Assembly: GCF_000214725.1 (NCBI RefSeq) | Contig: NC_015574.1 | Location: 2,295,001-2,359,000, forward strand | Source: Methanobacterium paludis | Lineage (GTDB): Archaea > Methanobacteriota > Methanobacteria > Methanobacteriales > Methanobacteriaceae | Reading direction: 5' to 3' | Length of the DNA: 64,000 nt | Part shown: piece by piece, positions 1 to 9,470 of the stretch | How positions within the stretch are numbered: position 1 is the first letter of the stretch | How the letters are laid out: the number at the start of each line of letters is the position of its first letter | Made by a program: the position numbers and the translations under genes | The notes under the pieces: model-generated | What the model was told of the DNA's origin: nothing | Databases searched by the model: none | What the model saw: the letters and a program-made list of their open reading frames with translations, nothing else

Positions 1-71
1 GATTGTAAAGTTACCATTTTTCTTTTAAACTAAATAATTAATTTAACTAAAAATGCAAAAAGGTGAATATT

Positions 72-722
72 ATGTATGTAGTTATCATGGGCGGCGGAAG
101 GGTAGGACTGCGTCTTGCTTCCTCATTAGTTACAGCAGGAACCGATGTCACTCTCATTGAAAATGATGCAAGTTTATGTGGTAATGCGGCTGCTGAACTT
201 GATGCACTCGTTATCTGTGGAAACGGAACCGATGTAAAAACTCTTGAAGAGGCCAATATAAGCGATGCAGATGTTTTCGTAGCAGCCACAGGAAATGATG
301 AAGTTAATCTACTCTCATGTATCCTTGTCAAGGATTACAATATCAAAAAAGTTATCGCAAGGGTCAGCAACCCGGACCATGAAGAAGCATTCAAAAAAGT
401 GGGTATAGACGATGTTATAAGCCCAGAACTTACAGCTGCAAGTTACCTTGAGAAGCTCATAACCAGACCAAAGATAGCAGATCTTGTAGTTATCGGAAAG
501 GGAAATGCAGAGATACTGGACATAAGAGTTACGAATGATAAAGCTGTTAACAAGAAAGTAGGTGAGTTAAGCCCAACAGATAATTATATAATAGCTGCAA
601 TATACAAAAACGGGGAAATAAACATTCCAAAAGAGGATATGGTACTGACGCTCGGTGACAGAATATTTGTTCTCGTGAAAAACCCTGCAGTAAAAGCAAC
701 TACTAAATTATTCACCAAATAA
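72..722 (+). CDS. TrkA-type K+ uptake regulator, NAD-binding RCK protein
   Basis: 216-aa cytosolic RCK protein. An N-terminal Rossmann fold (GGGRVG at residues 7-12, acidic residue after the second strand in LIEND) should bind NAD(H) or another nucleotide. The C-terminal third (from about residue 135) is a TrkA_C-like domain ending in GDRIFVLVK. Proteins of this build gate Trk/Ktr potassium transporters. I chose the ATG at 72 because AGGTGA lies just upstream; the in-frame GTG at 63 lies inside that ribosome binding site. No Trk membrane subunit is visible here, though one could lie upstream of the window. Confidence 0.88.
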   Translation: MYVVIMGGGRVGLRLASSLVTAGTDVTLIENDASLCGNAAAELDALVICGNGTDVKTLEEANISDADVFVAATGNDEVNLLSCILVKDYNIKKVIARVSNPDHEEAFKKVGIDDVISPELTAASYLEKLITRPKIADLVVIGKGNAEILDIRVTNDKAVNKKVGELSPTDNYIIAAIYKNGEINIPKEDMVLTLGDRIFVLVKNPAVKATTKLFTK

Positions 723-1009
723 GCTTGCTACTAAACCAGAATGTTAATAAAAAAGTTTTAATTTAAAAGTTTTATTGGTAAAAGTTTTATTGGTTGTTCT
801 ATTTTTTAATAACCTAAATTTAATAACCTAACGGTTTATAACTTTTCCCTAATTAACCCATACCTAATCAATTTTTGAAGATCTAACTTTTTTTAACTTA
901 AACCATAGAACAATTTTAACGGACCAGTTTTATAAGCCCAATAACCAACGGATCCTATTCAGGTTTAACTATCCAATTTTTTTATCTCTCTTATCAATTA
1001 AAAAAAAGT

Positions 1010-1627
1010 TTAAAATCCTCTTGAAGATTCATATGCCATTTTCACGTGAATGGATCCGTTATTGGCAGCGGACCCGTGTCCTGGGAGAAGGTGCTCAACA
1101 TCAAGTTTGCTGAGTCTGGTAAGGGACTCCCTCATGTCTTTCATGTTACCACCAATATCTGTACGGCCAAAACCACCATTTGCAAAGACCGTATCTCCAG
1201 ATATGAGGTTTTCACCGTCGTACAGACATATTCCACCGGCTGTGTGGCCCGGAGTGTGTAAAACTTCAAAATCATGGATCTTATCACCTTCTTCCAGTTT
1301 CAGGTCGACTCTCATTCCGTCGATTGATTTTCCAAACATAGTGGCAACGGTTGCATCCATATCGCCCTTTTCAAGAATCAATGCATCTTTCCGGTGCATT
1401 GCAACTTTCAGATCCAGGTACCTGTTTCCTCCGATGTGATCGTAGTGGTTGTGGGTGTTCACGATCATGGAAAGGTCATCAGGATTTAAACCAGCTTTTT
1501 TAATGGAATCCTGGATGTACTGAATGTTATCTCCCGTTCCAGTGTCAACTATGATATCCTCAAAGACGTAGACATTGGAATCTAAGCCTCTTCCTTCTAC
1601 CATGATGATTTCATTGATTTTTTCCAA
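1010..1627 (-). CDS. MBL-fold metallo-hydrolase (glyoxalase II-like)
   Basis: 205-aa metallo-beta-lactamase fold protein. The zinc-binding signature HNHYDH is at residues 59-64, followed by the third ligand region (HTPGHTAGG), SGDTVF and LLPGHG, which give the usual set of dinuclear-metal ligands. The family includes hydroxyacylglutathione hydrolases and many thioester or lactone hydrolases; methanogens lack glutathione, so the substrate is unknown. It appears monocistronic, with long AT-rich spacers on both sides. Confidence 0.85.
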   Translation of the reverse strand: MEKINEIIMVEGRGLDSNVYVFEDIIVDTGTGDNIQYIQDSIKKAGLNPDDLSMIVNTHNHYDHIGGNRYLDLKVAMHRKDALILEKGDMDATVATMFGKSIDGMRVDLKLEEGDKIHDFEVLHTPGHTAGGICLYDGENLISGDTVFANGGFGRTDIGGNMKDMRESLTRLSKLDVEHLLPGHGSAANNGSIHVKMAYESSRGF

Positions 1628-1955
1628 TTTTAATTCCCCATTCTGTAAAGATTCTTTATATTAAATTGAACTCTGTATCTTAAAGATTTTTAAATTAATT
1701 TTTTTATAGATTTAAATTGCTTTAATCATTGAGGGCCAAGGAATTGATTTAATTGGAACTAAAAAAAAGATTTTTTAGTTAAGATCGTTTCATAGAAGAT
1801 CCTCACGTTAAGATCCTTTTAATATCATTTAATCAAAAGTCTAAATACTGTTTTTAAGATCAACTACTTTAACCTTCTTTAAATAAATTCCAAATTGTGA
1901 GTAAATCTTAAAATCCATATAAAATCGTAAAATAAGAACAAGTGGTAAGAATGAG
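1628..1955. other. AT-rich intergenic region
   Basis: Spacer of about 330 bases between the metallo-hydrolase start and the tRNA-Trp 3' end. It presumably holds the hydrolase promoter. I see no coding frame with a ribosome binding site, no strong hairpin and no repeat. Confidence 0.5.
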
Positions 1956-2099
<144 letters not shown>

Positions 2100-2138
2100 A
2101 TCCTACAAATGCACCACATGATTGTGGTTTTAAATTAT

Positions 2139-2215
<77 letters not shown>

Positions 2216-2239
2216 TTAGTTATAAGGTTACGTCTTGTT

Positions 2240-2249
2240 CATATTTAAA
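2240..2249 (-). promoter_or_regulatory. TATA box for tRNA-Cys/tRNA-Trp unit
   Basis: The minus strand reads TTTAAATAT about 25-34 nt upstream of the tRNA-Cys 5' end, the normal distance for an archaeal TATA element serving a start a few bases before the tRNA. Confidence 0.55.
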
Positions 2250-2313
2250 CCTTACGGAGGGATTTATGTAATTTATGTGGAATTTAAGAATTTTTATGCA
2301 TTTATTATGCAAA

Positions 2314-2694
2314 TTAGCTTACAATTGTTATTTCACTTGCAGTGGCCTCTGGAGGGTACGATGACATTACGGGTCCCATAAAATGGATTTCAACAGTTTC
2401 TCCAGATTTAATGTTGTCATATGATGAAGAAATCTGTTTATTTCCATCTTGTTTAAATATCTGGGTTTCATTGGTTATTTTAACAGAGACATTTAGATTC
2501 TGGTTGCCTTTCGTCACAACCCCTTGGACAAGTATGGAGTTAGGTGAATCCAACGTTGGTTGGGGGCTGCTCTCATAAATACCAATAATTTGACCCTTCA
2601 TATCCACAGGAGTACCACTTGTTGCACATAAAACACCAAATACAACCCCTAAAAACATGAAAAATAGTATTGCAACTAGTGTGATGACCTTCAT
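2314..2694 (-). CDS. Membrane-anchored OB-fold-like protein, unknown function
   Basis: 126 aa. One hydrophobic N-terminal helix (residues 4-24) acts as signal anchor or uncleaved signal peptide. The exported remainder looks beta-rich (VDMKGQIIGIYE, LVQGVVTK, GETVEIHFMGPV), resembling small OB-fold domains seen in secreted methanogen proteins. No catalytic motif is visible. It stands alone between the tRNA pair and a divergent membrane protein. The ATG start is plausible, with a purine-rich AGGGAAGGAAAAAG sequence just upstream. Confidence 0.6.
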   Translation of the reverse strand: MKVITLVAILFFMFLGVVFGVLCATSGTPVDMKGQIIGIYESSPQPTLDSPNSILVQGVVTKGNQNLNVSVKITNETQIFKQDGNKQISSSYDNIKSGETVEIHFMGPVMSSYPPEATASEITIVS

Positions 2695-2988
2695 TCTTTT
2701 TCCTTCCCTGATGTTTGATAAGTTTTTTCCCTGATGTCTGTAAGTTATTCAATTTTCAAAGTTGAAATTATGTTAAACATTAAATCCATGTCGTTACTTT
2801 CAATTTGTAATCTGCAATCTTATATTTTATAAATTATTCTATAAATCATTTATGAAACCGACTTGCTCATTACGATTTATCCTATATTAGTATTTAAGGA
2901 TCAAGGTACGAATCAAAGACTTGTCCCTATAAAAAATTATATGTACATTCAGGCACATATTAATATAAAAATAAGGGAGGTTAATATC

Positions 2989-3240
2989 ATGGTCTGGGAT
3001 CCTGTAACCTTGCTGAACCTTATATTCTGCATAATAATAGTAATTCTTGGATATTGGGCTTATAGGAAAAAAGAAAATGTTATTGCCATCTACATCGCCA
3101 TAGCTTTCGGTCTTTTCGGTATTTCACACCTTGCAATACTTTTAGGTTCTCCAAGTTCTGCTGTTTCACTTCTTGTAATAAGGACGCTCGGATACTTAGT
3201 TGTCATATTTGCATTGTATAAAGCAGCTTTCGGCCGTTAA
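2989..3240 (+). CDS. Small integral membrane protein, unknown
   Basis: 83 aa with about three hydrophobic helices (residues 5-20, 29-48 and 55-78). I chose ATG 2989 because GGGAGG sits 6 nt upstream; the frame is open further upstream but that part lacks a ribosome binding site and reads as non-coding. Hydrophobicity and a single Gly/Ser-rich helix-helix stretch are all that can be described. No family recognised. Confidence 0.6.
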   Translation: MVWDPVTLLNLIFCIIIVILGYWAYRKKENVIAIYIAIAFGLFGISHLAILLGSPSSAVSLLVIRTLGYLVVIFALYKAAFGR

Positions 3241-3345
3241 TAATACAAGTGGGTTATATTAAATGTTAACCCATTAAATTTAGCTTTGCTTTTATATTAA
3301 GTCCTTTAATTCTATTTATTTAGCCCAACGTTGTTAAATTAATGA

Positions 3346-4158
3346 TTAAGATTTAGAATTCTTTTTTAAGACTTCATGTTTACCTATGGTGGTTTTGAAG
3401 AGCTCATCAAAAACTGGAGGTAGATCTCTTTTTAAAACCTTTAACCCTTCCTCTGTAATACCTCCAGGGGTAGCAACCCGTGATATAATATCTTCAACCC
3501 CCATATTTTCTTCATATAAAAGTTTTGAAGTTCCATAAAAGGTTTTTATAACCATTTCTTCCGTTTCCTGCATTGAAAAACCACTGATTCTTGATCCTGC
3601 CTCCGCAAACTTCATGAGAATCAACGCCAGAAATGCGGGAGAACAGCTTGTGAGATTTGTTGCTGCCTCCAGATCTTCTTCATTAATGACCTTAACATCT
3701 CCAATGGCCCCGAAGATCTTATCAACAAATTCGACGTCTTTAGGATTAACATCAGGGCTGTGACAGACCAGTGAAACTCCTTCACCCACTTTTGACGTTA
3801 TTGTGGGAATAACTTTGCTTGTTTTTCCTGAAAAAACCGTTGCAACATCCTCAAAGGATAAACCTGCTGATATGTAGATAATGTGAACGTCTTTCATGAA
3901 AAAGTTATTTATTTCTCTGATTAGTCCTTTTAAATCACCCGTGTCTACAAAAATAAAGATTTTTGGGCATTTTTGAGCCAAATCTATGTTTTTATGAGCT
4001 ATTTCAACTTCAGGATATTTCTTCTTTAAATTTTCCAATTTAGACTCTGTCCTCGTTGCTATGATAACTTCTTCCGGATGGAGAACCTTGGAAGATAAAA
4101 TTCCATTTATTATCATGCTTCCCATGCTGCCGTATCCTATAAAACCAATTTTTTCCAA
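3346..4158 (-). CDS. Pyrroline-5-carboxylate reductase-like oxidoreductase
   Basis: 270 aa. N-terminal Rossmann motif GFIGYGSMG (residues 5-13), and a C-terminal helical dimerisation region (SCSPAFLALILMKFAEAGSR; TPGGITEEGL) typical of the ProC/ComER family, which reduces P5C to proline with NADPH or serves unknown imine reductions. Start is a TTG with GGGGGAT 4-10 nt upstream. The conserved ProC C-terminal region reads SRVATPGGITEEG, close to the canonical V-SPGGTT-G, so activity is plausible. No other proline gene lies nearby, so a biosynthetic role is not established. Confidence 0.75.
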   Translation of the reverse strand: MEKIGFIGYGSMGSMIINGILSSKVLHPEEVIIATRTESKLENLKKKYPEVEIAHKNIDLAQKCPKIFIFVDTGDLKGLIREINNFFMKDVHIIYISAGLSFEDVATVFSGKTSKVIPTITSKVGEGVSLVCHSPDVNPKDVEFVDKIFGAIGDVKVINEEDLEAATNLTSCSPAFLALILMKFAEAGSRISGFSMQETEEMVIKTFYGTSKLLYEENMGVEDIISRVATPGGITEEGLKVLKRDLPPVFDELFKTTIGKHEVLKKNSKS

Positions 4159-4204
4159 TTAAATCCCCCAATATCATTAGCACATTCAATGTGGTTTCAA
4201 TATC

Positions 4205-5026
4205 TTACTTCATGCCGTAACCCTTGAAGAAGTTATAAAAGAAAGTTCCACCGGGCTCTGCAGTTTTATAAAGATCATCTATTCCCTTATTCCATGTTTC
4301 AATATCGATCATACATTTTTCAAGTGCCTGATCCTTCACACCTTCCACCATTGCAATGATGGTCTTTTTTATAAATCCTTCAACGAGTTTTGGTCTACTT
4401 GAGTCAACATAAACAATTTTAGGAGAAATTTCAACATTTTTAAATCCAGAATTATTTAAAAGAGGATATAGCTCCCTTCCAATCATTGGATTCCCTTTTA
4501 AATCTTTTTGACTTTTTACAAGACAATCCCATACCTTCACAGATTCTTCAGTTTCAGGATGGAAATAACATGACCCATGATCACCCTCGATCACAGTTAT
4601 TGACCCTCCTTTTTTTAAAACCCTTTTCAAATTTTGAAGAGCATATTCAGGGTTTGGAATGTGCTCGAGAACAAAACAAACGAAGATGTGGTCAAAACTG
4701 TTGTCTTGAAATGGGAGTTTCATAATGTCTGCCTGCTGAAAATTCACGTTGGCAATACCTTCAGAGTTTATAAGTAACTCTGCCTGGTTCAAAGATTCCC
4801 TGGATATGTCTACTGAGGTTATTTCAGCTTCAGGACTGTTTTTAGCCAGTGCAACTGTTTGAGCTCCCACACCACATCCTGCTTCTAGAACTTTGCTTCC
4901 AAAAGGGTAAGCTGTATCTGAGTGCAGTATTCCTGTCAGAGTATCAGCTTGATCAGCGAGTCTGATGGCTTCTTTATTTGAATAACCGTGTACATATTTT
5001 ATAGTAAACCCCCCAAACCATTTCAT
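4205..5026 (-). CDS. Class I SAM-dependent methyltransferase
   Basis: 273 aa. SAM-binding motif I is VLEAGCGVGAQT (from about residue 46), motif II SVDIS and motif IV FVCFVLEHI, with the LKKGGSITVIEGDHG strand after it. The front segment GYSNKEAIRLADQADTL is typical of a UbiE-like branch common in methanogens; the acceptor is unknown. Its start overlaps the preceding transglutaminase gene by 53 bp in another frame, so the two are translationally linked. Confidence 0.82.
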   Translation of the reverse strand: MKWFGGFTIKYVHGYSNKEAIRLADQADTLTGILHSDTAYPFGSKVLEAGCGVGAQTVALAKNSPEAEITSVDISRESLNQAELLINSEGIANVNFQQADIMKLPFQDNSFDHIFVCFVLEHIPNPEYALQNLKRVLKKGGSITVIEGDHGSCYFHPETEESVKVWDCLVKSQKDLKGNPMIGRELYPLLNNSGFKNVEISPKIVYVDSSRPKLVEGFIKKTIIAMVEGVKDQALEKCMIDIETWNKGIDDLYKTAEPGGTFFYNFFKGYGMK

Positions 5027-5600
5027 CTACAATTATTTCCATAATTTCATCAACAGTTTTAACACTTTTAAATGATTCTGTAACTATTTCAAGTGGTTCG
5101 CTGTATATTCCAGGATAATCCTTTTCTTCAAGATCTGAAACTGGAAATGCGAGTTTTTCTGTATCCAATGAAAACTGAGCATCCACATCTTCCCTGTTGC
5201 CCCGGGCATCCAATCTGTGCCATCCTCCATCAATAAATACGGCATTCAAACCATGTAAAATGTAACCATCTTCATGAGTAAGTTTTTGATAACAGAACCC
5301 CGTGGGTATTTCAAGAAAACGCAGCATGGCTGCCAAAAGGTTGGATTTAGCAAAACATAACCCCTGACCCTCTTTCAAGACTTCTGATGCCTTGAAAGTA
5401 ACAATTTGCCCGCCAATATCAAGTGAGTGAGGTATTTCATCCCTGACAAATTCATAGACATTTTTAACCATTTCATTCTGGTTTTGAGAGTTTAGGGATA
5501 ATTCCAGTGCCTTTTTCTGTATATCTGGATCGTGGTAATCTATGATCTGCGAACGTTCAAGGTATTCCATGATATCATCTTCAATCTGTACCAGCTGCAC
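4974..5600 (-). CDS. Transglutaminase-like cysteine protease-fold protein
   Basis: 208 aa. Catalytic Cys in EGQGLCFAKSNLLAA, catalytic His in ILHGLNAVF and Asp in RLDARGN give the Cys-His-Asp triad of the transglutaminase-core superfamily. Archaeal members are usually predicted peptidases or amidohydrolases rather than crosslinkers. I chose GTG 5600 because GGAGG lies 8 nt upstream; the frame can be extended to TTG 5615, but that codon overlaps the ribosome binding site. Co-transcribed with the overlapping methyltransferase. Confidence 0.78.
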   Translation of the reverse strand: MQLVQIEDDIMEYLERSQIIDYHDPDIQKKALELSLNSQNQNEMVKNVYEFVRDEIPHSLDIGGQIVTFKASEVLKEGQGLCFAKSNLLAAMLRFLEIPTGFCYQKLTHEDGYILHGLNAVFIDGGWHRLDARGNREDVDAQFSLDTEKLAFPVSDLEEKDYPGIYSEPLEIVTESFKSVKTVDEIMEIIVDEMVWGVYYKICTRLFK

Positions 5601-5724
5601 TTTAAAAACCTCCAAAAAAAATGTTAATTATACATCTGCAAGGGCATTATAATTAAATCTTAATAAAAATTAGATAAAAATCTCAAAAAGTTCCTTATTC
5701 CAATTGTTTTTGGATATTATTTAA

Positions 5725-6213
5725 TCAAACTATCATTTTTTCAACCAGTTCCATCACTTTATCAGGTTTTCTGGTTGAAAAGATGAACTCTCTGAAATTC
5801 TTATTTTTAAGTAAAATCGTAAGCTGAGGTGTTTGTGGAACTGTGTAAGCGAGCCGCCTTTCCCCTTTAGATTTCTCAAAACGTATACCCCAACCACCAT
5901 AGGTCCACAAAGGAACTTCTTCCCGGTAACATTTTTCAATGTTTTCCCATGAAACACTGTAACTTAAAACCCCAAATCGCACTGATAGAAACTCAGGGGT
6001 TAATTTAAGAGTCATAAAACTGAAATTAATGGTAAAAAGCAAGAATAAAAAGAATATCAACCCCAATAGCCATGTTGGGGCTTTATTATCACCTAAAGGC
6101 CCTATGAATATTTGGTAAACAGTTAAACCCAGGAAAAGTACGGTGAAAATTGTAAAAATTATTGTCGACCATTTTGAGAACAATTTTTCTTCATAAAGGG
6201 AGTTAAGGTCCAT
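5725..6213 (-). CDS. Two-TM membrane protein with PH-like domain
   Basis: 162 aa. Two N-terminal hydrophobic helices (about residues 16-35 and 46-66) precede a beta-rich C-terminal part (LTPEFLSVRFGVLSYSVSWENIEKC, GGWGIRFE, FIFSTRKPDKVMELVEKM) that looks like the PH-like domain of YdbT/bPH-type membrane proteins. Function unknown. Probably a single-gene transcript. Confidence 0.6.
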   Translation of the reverse strand: MDLNSLYEEKLFSKWSTIIFTIFTVLFLGLTVYQIFIGPLGDNKAPTWLLGLIFFLFLLFTINFSFMTLKLTPEFLSVRFGVLSYSVSWENIEKCYREEVPLWTYGGWGIRFEKSKGERRLAYTVPQTPQLTILLKNKNFREFIFSTRKPDKVMELVEKMIV

Positions 6214-6293
6214 TTTTACAGTTCACCAATATTATACTATTTCAGGTCTTAACACATGATTTAATTACACACCTATTTAAAGACCTGCACGAT

Positions 6294-6965
6294 CTATTTA
6301 AAGACCCGGTACTGCAGCCAGACAAAATTGGTCTTCAGATTTTCAACATGGACTAGCACGAGTTGAACCTTGCTTCCTCCAGAGGGGTTTAGTTCTGATG
6401 CAGGAAAGATAGAACTTGAAGATTTACCCCCAACAAGTTCTGGATGGATCAGTACATTAACCTCATCCACAAGTCCTTCTCGGAAAATTACACCGTTTAA
6501 TACACCCCCACTGTCAACTCTCAAGGATTTAACTCCAAATTGGACGTTTAATTCATTTAAAGCAGCCCCCAGATCAACTTCCTGGTATCCTATCACCATG
6601 TGCTTTACGTACCTTTCTTCCAGAAAGTTCAGGTATTCTTGAGGTGTGGATCTGGAGCATAAAACCAGAATATCCCTGAAATAAGGCATCGCACGCACTT
6701 CATCCCAAACACGAATCTGTCCCCTACTATCTGGAACTACAAGAAGAGGTCTTTCATCTTCTGGATCGATCTGGGGCTTTTTACCCTCTCCTCGAACTTC
6801 TCCAGGTTTAGCATTTAACTCTGCCAGTACAGTGTTACTCCCCATTAAAACTGCATCTAAATCCCATTTGGAAGCTATTTCGTTATACAACTCTTTATCC
6901 ACATCCAACCCAATTGTGCGTCCATCTAAACTGACTGCATCGTATACAATAACCCTCGGTATCAT
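6294..6965 (-). CDS. RibD C-terminal/dihydrofolate reductase-like reductase
   Basis: 223 aa. VIVYDAVSLDGRT at the N terminus, VLMGSNTVLAE and the late segment RVDSGGVLNGVIFREGLVDEVNVLIHPELVGG match the RibD_C fold, which includes diaminopyrimidine phosphate reductases of riboflavin and F420-precursor synthesis. Archaeal riboflavin reductase (ArfC/RibD2) has this architecture, but this copy may be a paralogue, so I leave the symbol empty. The ATG at 6965 is 8 nt after GGGGGAT; an ATG at 6971 is too close to it. Confidence 0.72.
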   Translation of the reverse strand: MIPRVIVYDAVSLDGRTIGLDVDKELYNEIASKWDLDAVLMGSNTVLAELNAKPGEVRGEGKKPQIDPEDERPLLVVPDSRGQIRVWDEVRAMPYFRDILVLCSRSTPQEYLNFLEERYVKHMVIGYQEVDLGAALNELNVQFGVKSLRVDSGGVLNGVIFREGLVDEVNVLIHPELVGGKSSSSIFPASELNPSGGSKVQLVLVHVENLKTNFVWLQYRVFK

Positions 6966-7121
6966 ATCCATATCCCCCTTTTGAAATGCAAAAATACATT
7001 CCTTTAATAAAATTTAGGATGAATTAGTTATTGTTTTTTTTGCAGGAAATTATATTTCAAAAAAGTATAAAGAAGAAATATATCCTAATTAATGAAGGAG
7101 CCCAATATAAAGAAGATTATC

Positions 7122-7231
7122 CAATTTGTTGACTAATCAAGTCAGTTTTTACTAAATTTACTGATTAACCACGTCAGTTTTACCAAATTTATTGATTAAT
7201 CAGGCTAATTTTACCAAATTTGTTGATTGAT
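7122..7231. repeat. Degenerate tandem repeat, about 31-bp unit, 3.5 copies
   Basis: Imperfect units running TTTrTTGATTAAyCAnGTCAGTTTTACCAAA follow each other directly (unit starts near 7125, 7157, 7188 and 7219). They lie in the spacer upstream of the RibD-like gene and downstream of the DUF3788 gene. No spacers separate the units, so this is not a CRISPR. Confidence 0.65.
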
Positions 7232-7239
7232 GGTGTTAT

Positions 7240-7662
7240 TTATTTTTTAATTGGAGACCTAACTGAAATCAGATTTTTAATGTCTGTTAAATCCGTATCT
7301 GGCGTCACTTCCAAGTAAAGCCATTTACCTTCACGGATGGGATTTGTCTCTTCGATGATTTTCTCAGTACCTGATGCAAGATCCAGTTTCAAAGCCTTTT
7401 CAACCTCTTTACCGTTGAGAATTATTTGAACCATAAATTCGTTATCTCCGGGATACATTGAAATCAACACGCGGCTGGATTTGCGATATCTAAGTGCCCA
7501 GCCAAAGTTTTTTCCATAAAACTTGAATTCACCCGTAATTTTGTAGTTATCTTCAATAAAACCTATCAACTTATCCCAGAGTGGTTTGACCGAGGACAAT
7601 GCTTCGAAAATCTCCTTTTTCGAGGGTTCATGCATTTTATCTGTAAATATTCCTTTGCTCAT
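7240..7662 (-). CDS. DUF3788 family protein
   Basis: 140 aa, soluble. Features resembling the DUF3788 family: PSKKEIFEAL near the N terminus, then EFKFYGKNFGWALRYRKSSR and LISMYPGDNEFMVQIILNGKEVEKAL. Function unknown; the fold is thought to be YdhG/DUF1801-like (my recollection, not tested). The ATG at 7662 has AGGTGA 5-10 nt upstream. The next gene upstream begins on the far side of the PEPM-like gene, whose stop is 85 nt before this start, so the two may be co-transcribed. Confidence 0.7.
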   Translation of the reverse strand: MSKGIFTDKMHEPSKKEIFEALSSVKPLWDKLIGFIEDNYKITGEFKFYGKNFGWALRYRKSSRVLISMYPGDNEFMVQIILNGKEVEKALKLDLASGTEKIIEETNPIREGKWLYLEVTPDTDLTDIKNLISVRSPIKK

Positions 7663-7747
7663 GTATTCACCTGAAGTTAGTTTTATAGATCTTGGATGGA
7701 TATTAATATAATTAATAGGTTGAAGGATTAATATGAATTTCAAGGTA

Positions 7748-8581
7748 TTATTTTTTCAATAATTGGTTTAAATCTTCAACAGAGTATAAAAAGCCCTTTT
7801 CATCAATTCCAGTAAGATCATCATCTTTAAGATGGTTCAGTGCATTTTTAATCGCTGAAAGACTGGAATATATTAACAGGTTTGGCAAACTGACCCGTTC
7901 AACTCCTAATTTCTTCAAATCAGCTAGAGAAAAGTTTTTTATGTTGTACGGCATTCCTGCAGCCACACTCAAATGTCCTTTAACCTCTTTTTTGAGGGTT
8001 TTAACCTCTTCGAGTGTTTCAACGTAAGTTACAAAGGTTAAATCTGCACCTGCATCCAAGTACTGGTTAGCACGTTCCACTGCAAGGTTTAAGGCATCTT
8101 CCCTGTTGTTCATTGATTTCAAAGCATCTGTACGGCCGTTAATGATAAAATCCGGGTTTTCAGATTCTGCAGCTTCCTTTGCTGCATGTATCTTTTCTAC
8201 CATGCTTTCTGAGGGGATGATTCCTACTCCTTTTCTTCCGAGAATCTGGTCTTCCAGGTTCAACCCTGCAACACCCGTATTCATGAACTGGTGAACTGTT
8301 TCTTTCACCACCTTTGCATCCCCATATCCATCTTCAGCATCGGCCATAACTGGGACATCAACGGCTTCCACAATTTTACGGGTTATTTCCATGTTTTCAT
8401 TCTTTGAGATATCAATTTCCTTTGAGCATGCTGCTGCAATTGAAAAGCTGTAACCCGAACACTGCACAGCTTTGAAACCTGCATTCTCGATCATTCGAGC
8501 ACTTATTGGATCGTAGGCATCTGGCATGACGAATGTTTCGCCGGATTTGATTAGTTTTTTCAGTTTTTTACTTTTATTCAT
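7748..8581 (-). CDS. Isocitrate lyase/PEP mutase superfamily enzyme
   Basis: 277-aa (beta/alpha)8 barrel. VMADAEDGYGDA holds the Mg-binding acidic cluster, followed by GLNLEDQ and FIINGRTDAL, all typical of the PEPM/ICL superfamily. The short length excludes isocitrate lyase itself; candidates are oxaloacetate decarboxylase, 2-methylisocitrate lyase-like or phosphonate enzymes. No phosphonate or methylcitrate genes are nearby, so the substrate is open. AGGGATAAAG upstream serves as ribosome binding site. Confidence 0.8.
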   Translation of the reverse strand: MNKSKKLKKLIKSGETFVMPDAYDPISARMIENAGFKAVQCSGYSFSIAAACSKEIDISKNENMEITRKIVEAVDVPVMADAEDGYGDAKVVKETVHQFMNTGVAGLNLEDQILGRKGVGIIPSESMVEKIHAAKEAAESENPDFIINGRTDALKSMNNREDALNLAVERANQYLDAGADLTFVTYVETLEEVKTLKKEVKGHLSVAAGMPYNIKNFSLADLKKLGVERVSLPNLLIYSSLSAIKNALNHLKDDDLTGIDEKGFLYSVEDLNQLLKK

Positions 8582-8610
8582 AAAAACACTTTATCCCTAA
8601 TTAAAACAGA

Positions 8611-9363
8611 TTATAACTCTGCTATAACCAACATTTCATAGTCTTCAGTGGTTAAACTATCATCTCTACTGAAATTCCCAAGTTTACAACCAAATATATC
8701 AATCTTACTGAAATTAAGAGTTTTAAGCAACCATGAGATCTCAGAAGGTACATAATAACGTTCGTTGCATTCTAAAACCTTTAAATTTCCATTATCATCC
8801 CCAATCTCAAGGTTGGATTTATTTCGGAAGTTCATAAGATCAAAAGAGTTATCAACACTACCCTCCACCATATTGGATTCTATAAAATCTTTCACAGAAT
8901 GATATAATGGATAAAACGCATTTAAAGTTGTAAATATAAATTTTCCATTATTCTTTAATGACTTAGCTGCGTTTTTCAGAATTTCAAAGTTCATCTCGTC
9001 GGTTTCCATTAATGGAAATGCTCCTTCACATATCATGATGGCCAGGTCAAACTCATGTTCAAAGGGCAGGTTTCTGGCATCTGCAAGCTGGAAATCAACA
9101 TTTAAACCAGCATTTTCGGCTTTTTCCCTGGCTTTTTTGATCATGGATTCTGAAAGGTCAATTCCTACGACATTGTAGCCACGCTTTGTAAGTTCTAGGG
9201 CGTGTCTACCAGTTCCACAGCCAATGTCAAGTATTCTTAAGTTTTTGTTGTAGTCAATTTCAGATTCAATGAAATCAACTTCCCCAATGGTTCCCTGGGT
9301 GAATATTTCATTTTCATAGGCATCAGCATGATTTAAAAATAGTTCTTCGTACCATTGTTTCAT
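8611..9363 (-). CDS. Class I SAM-dependent methyltransferase
   Basis: 250 aa. Motif I ILDIGCGTGRHALELTKRGYNV (about residues 44-65), acidic motif II GIDLS, and DARNLPFEHEFDLAIMICEGAF as motif IV. The build resembles small-molecule methyltransferases of the TehB/UbiE type; acceptor unknown. GGGGGG 8 nt upstream of the ATG. The next gene downstream (PEPM-like) starts 29 nt after its stop, so an operon is likely. Confidence 0.82.
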   Translation of the reverse strand: MKQWYEELFLNHADAYENEIFTQGTIGEVDFIESEIDYNKNLRILDIGCGTGRHALELTKRGYNVVGIDLSESMIKKAREKAENAGLNVDFQLADARNLPFEHEFDLAIMICEGAFPLMETDEMNFEILKNAAKSLKNNGKFIFTTLNAFYPLYHSVKDFIESNMVEGSVDNSFDLMNFRNKSNLEIGDDNGNLKVLECNERYYVPSEISWLLKTLNFSKIDIFGCKLGNFSRDDSLTTEDYEMLVIAEL

Positions 9364-9470
9364 ATATTAACCCCCCAATATCAGGTGTAGTGATCTTTCA
9401 TTCTTTATCTTAATATTCTAGCTGGATTAAATTTAAAACACCGTGAATCCACTTTAACTGCATTTAATAG

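Noticed and set aside
1050..1439. Plus-strand open frame opposite the metallo-hydrolase gene
   Set aside because: Antisense shadow of a well-supported gene with conserved motifs; no ribosome binding site.
4205..5600. Transglutaminase and methyltransferase as one frameshifted fusion
   Set aside because: Each has its own complete domain and start; the overlap of 53 bp in different frames is ordinary coupling.
7122..7231. CRISPR-like repeats
   Set aside because: Units abut without spacers and are too degenerate; no cas genes anywhere in the window.
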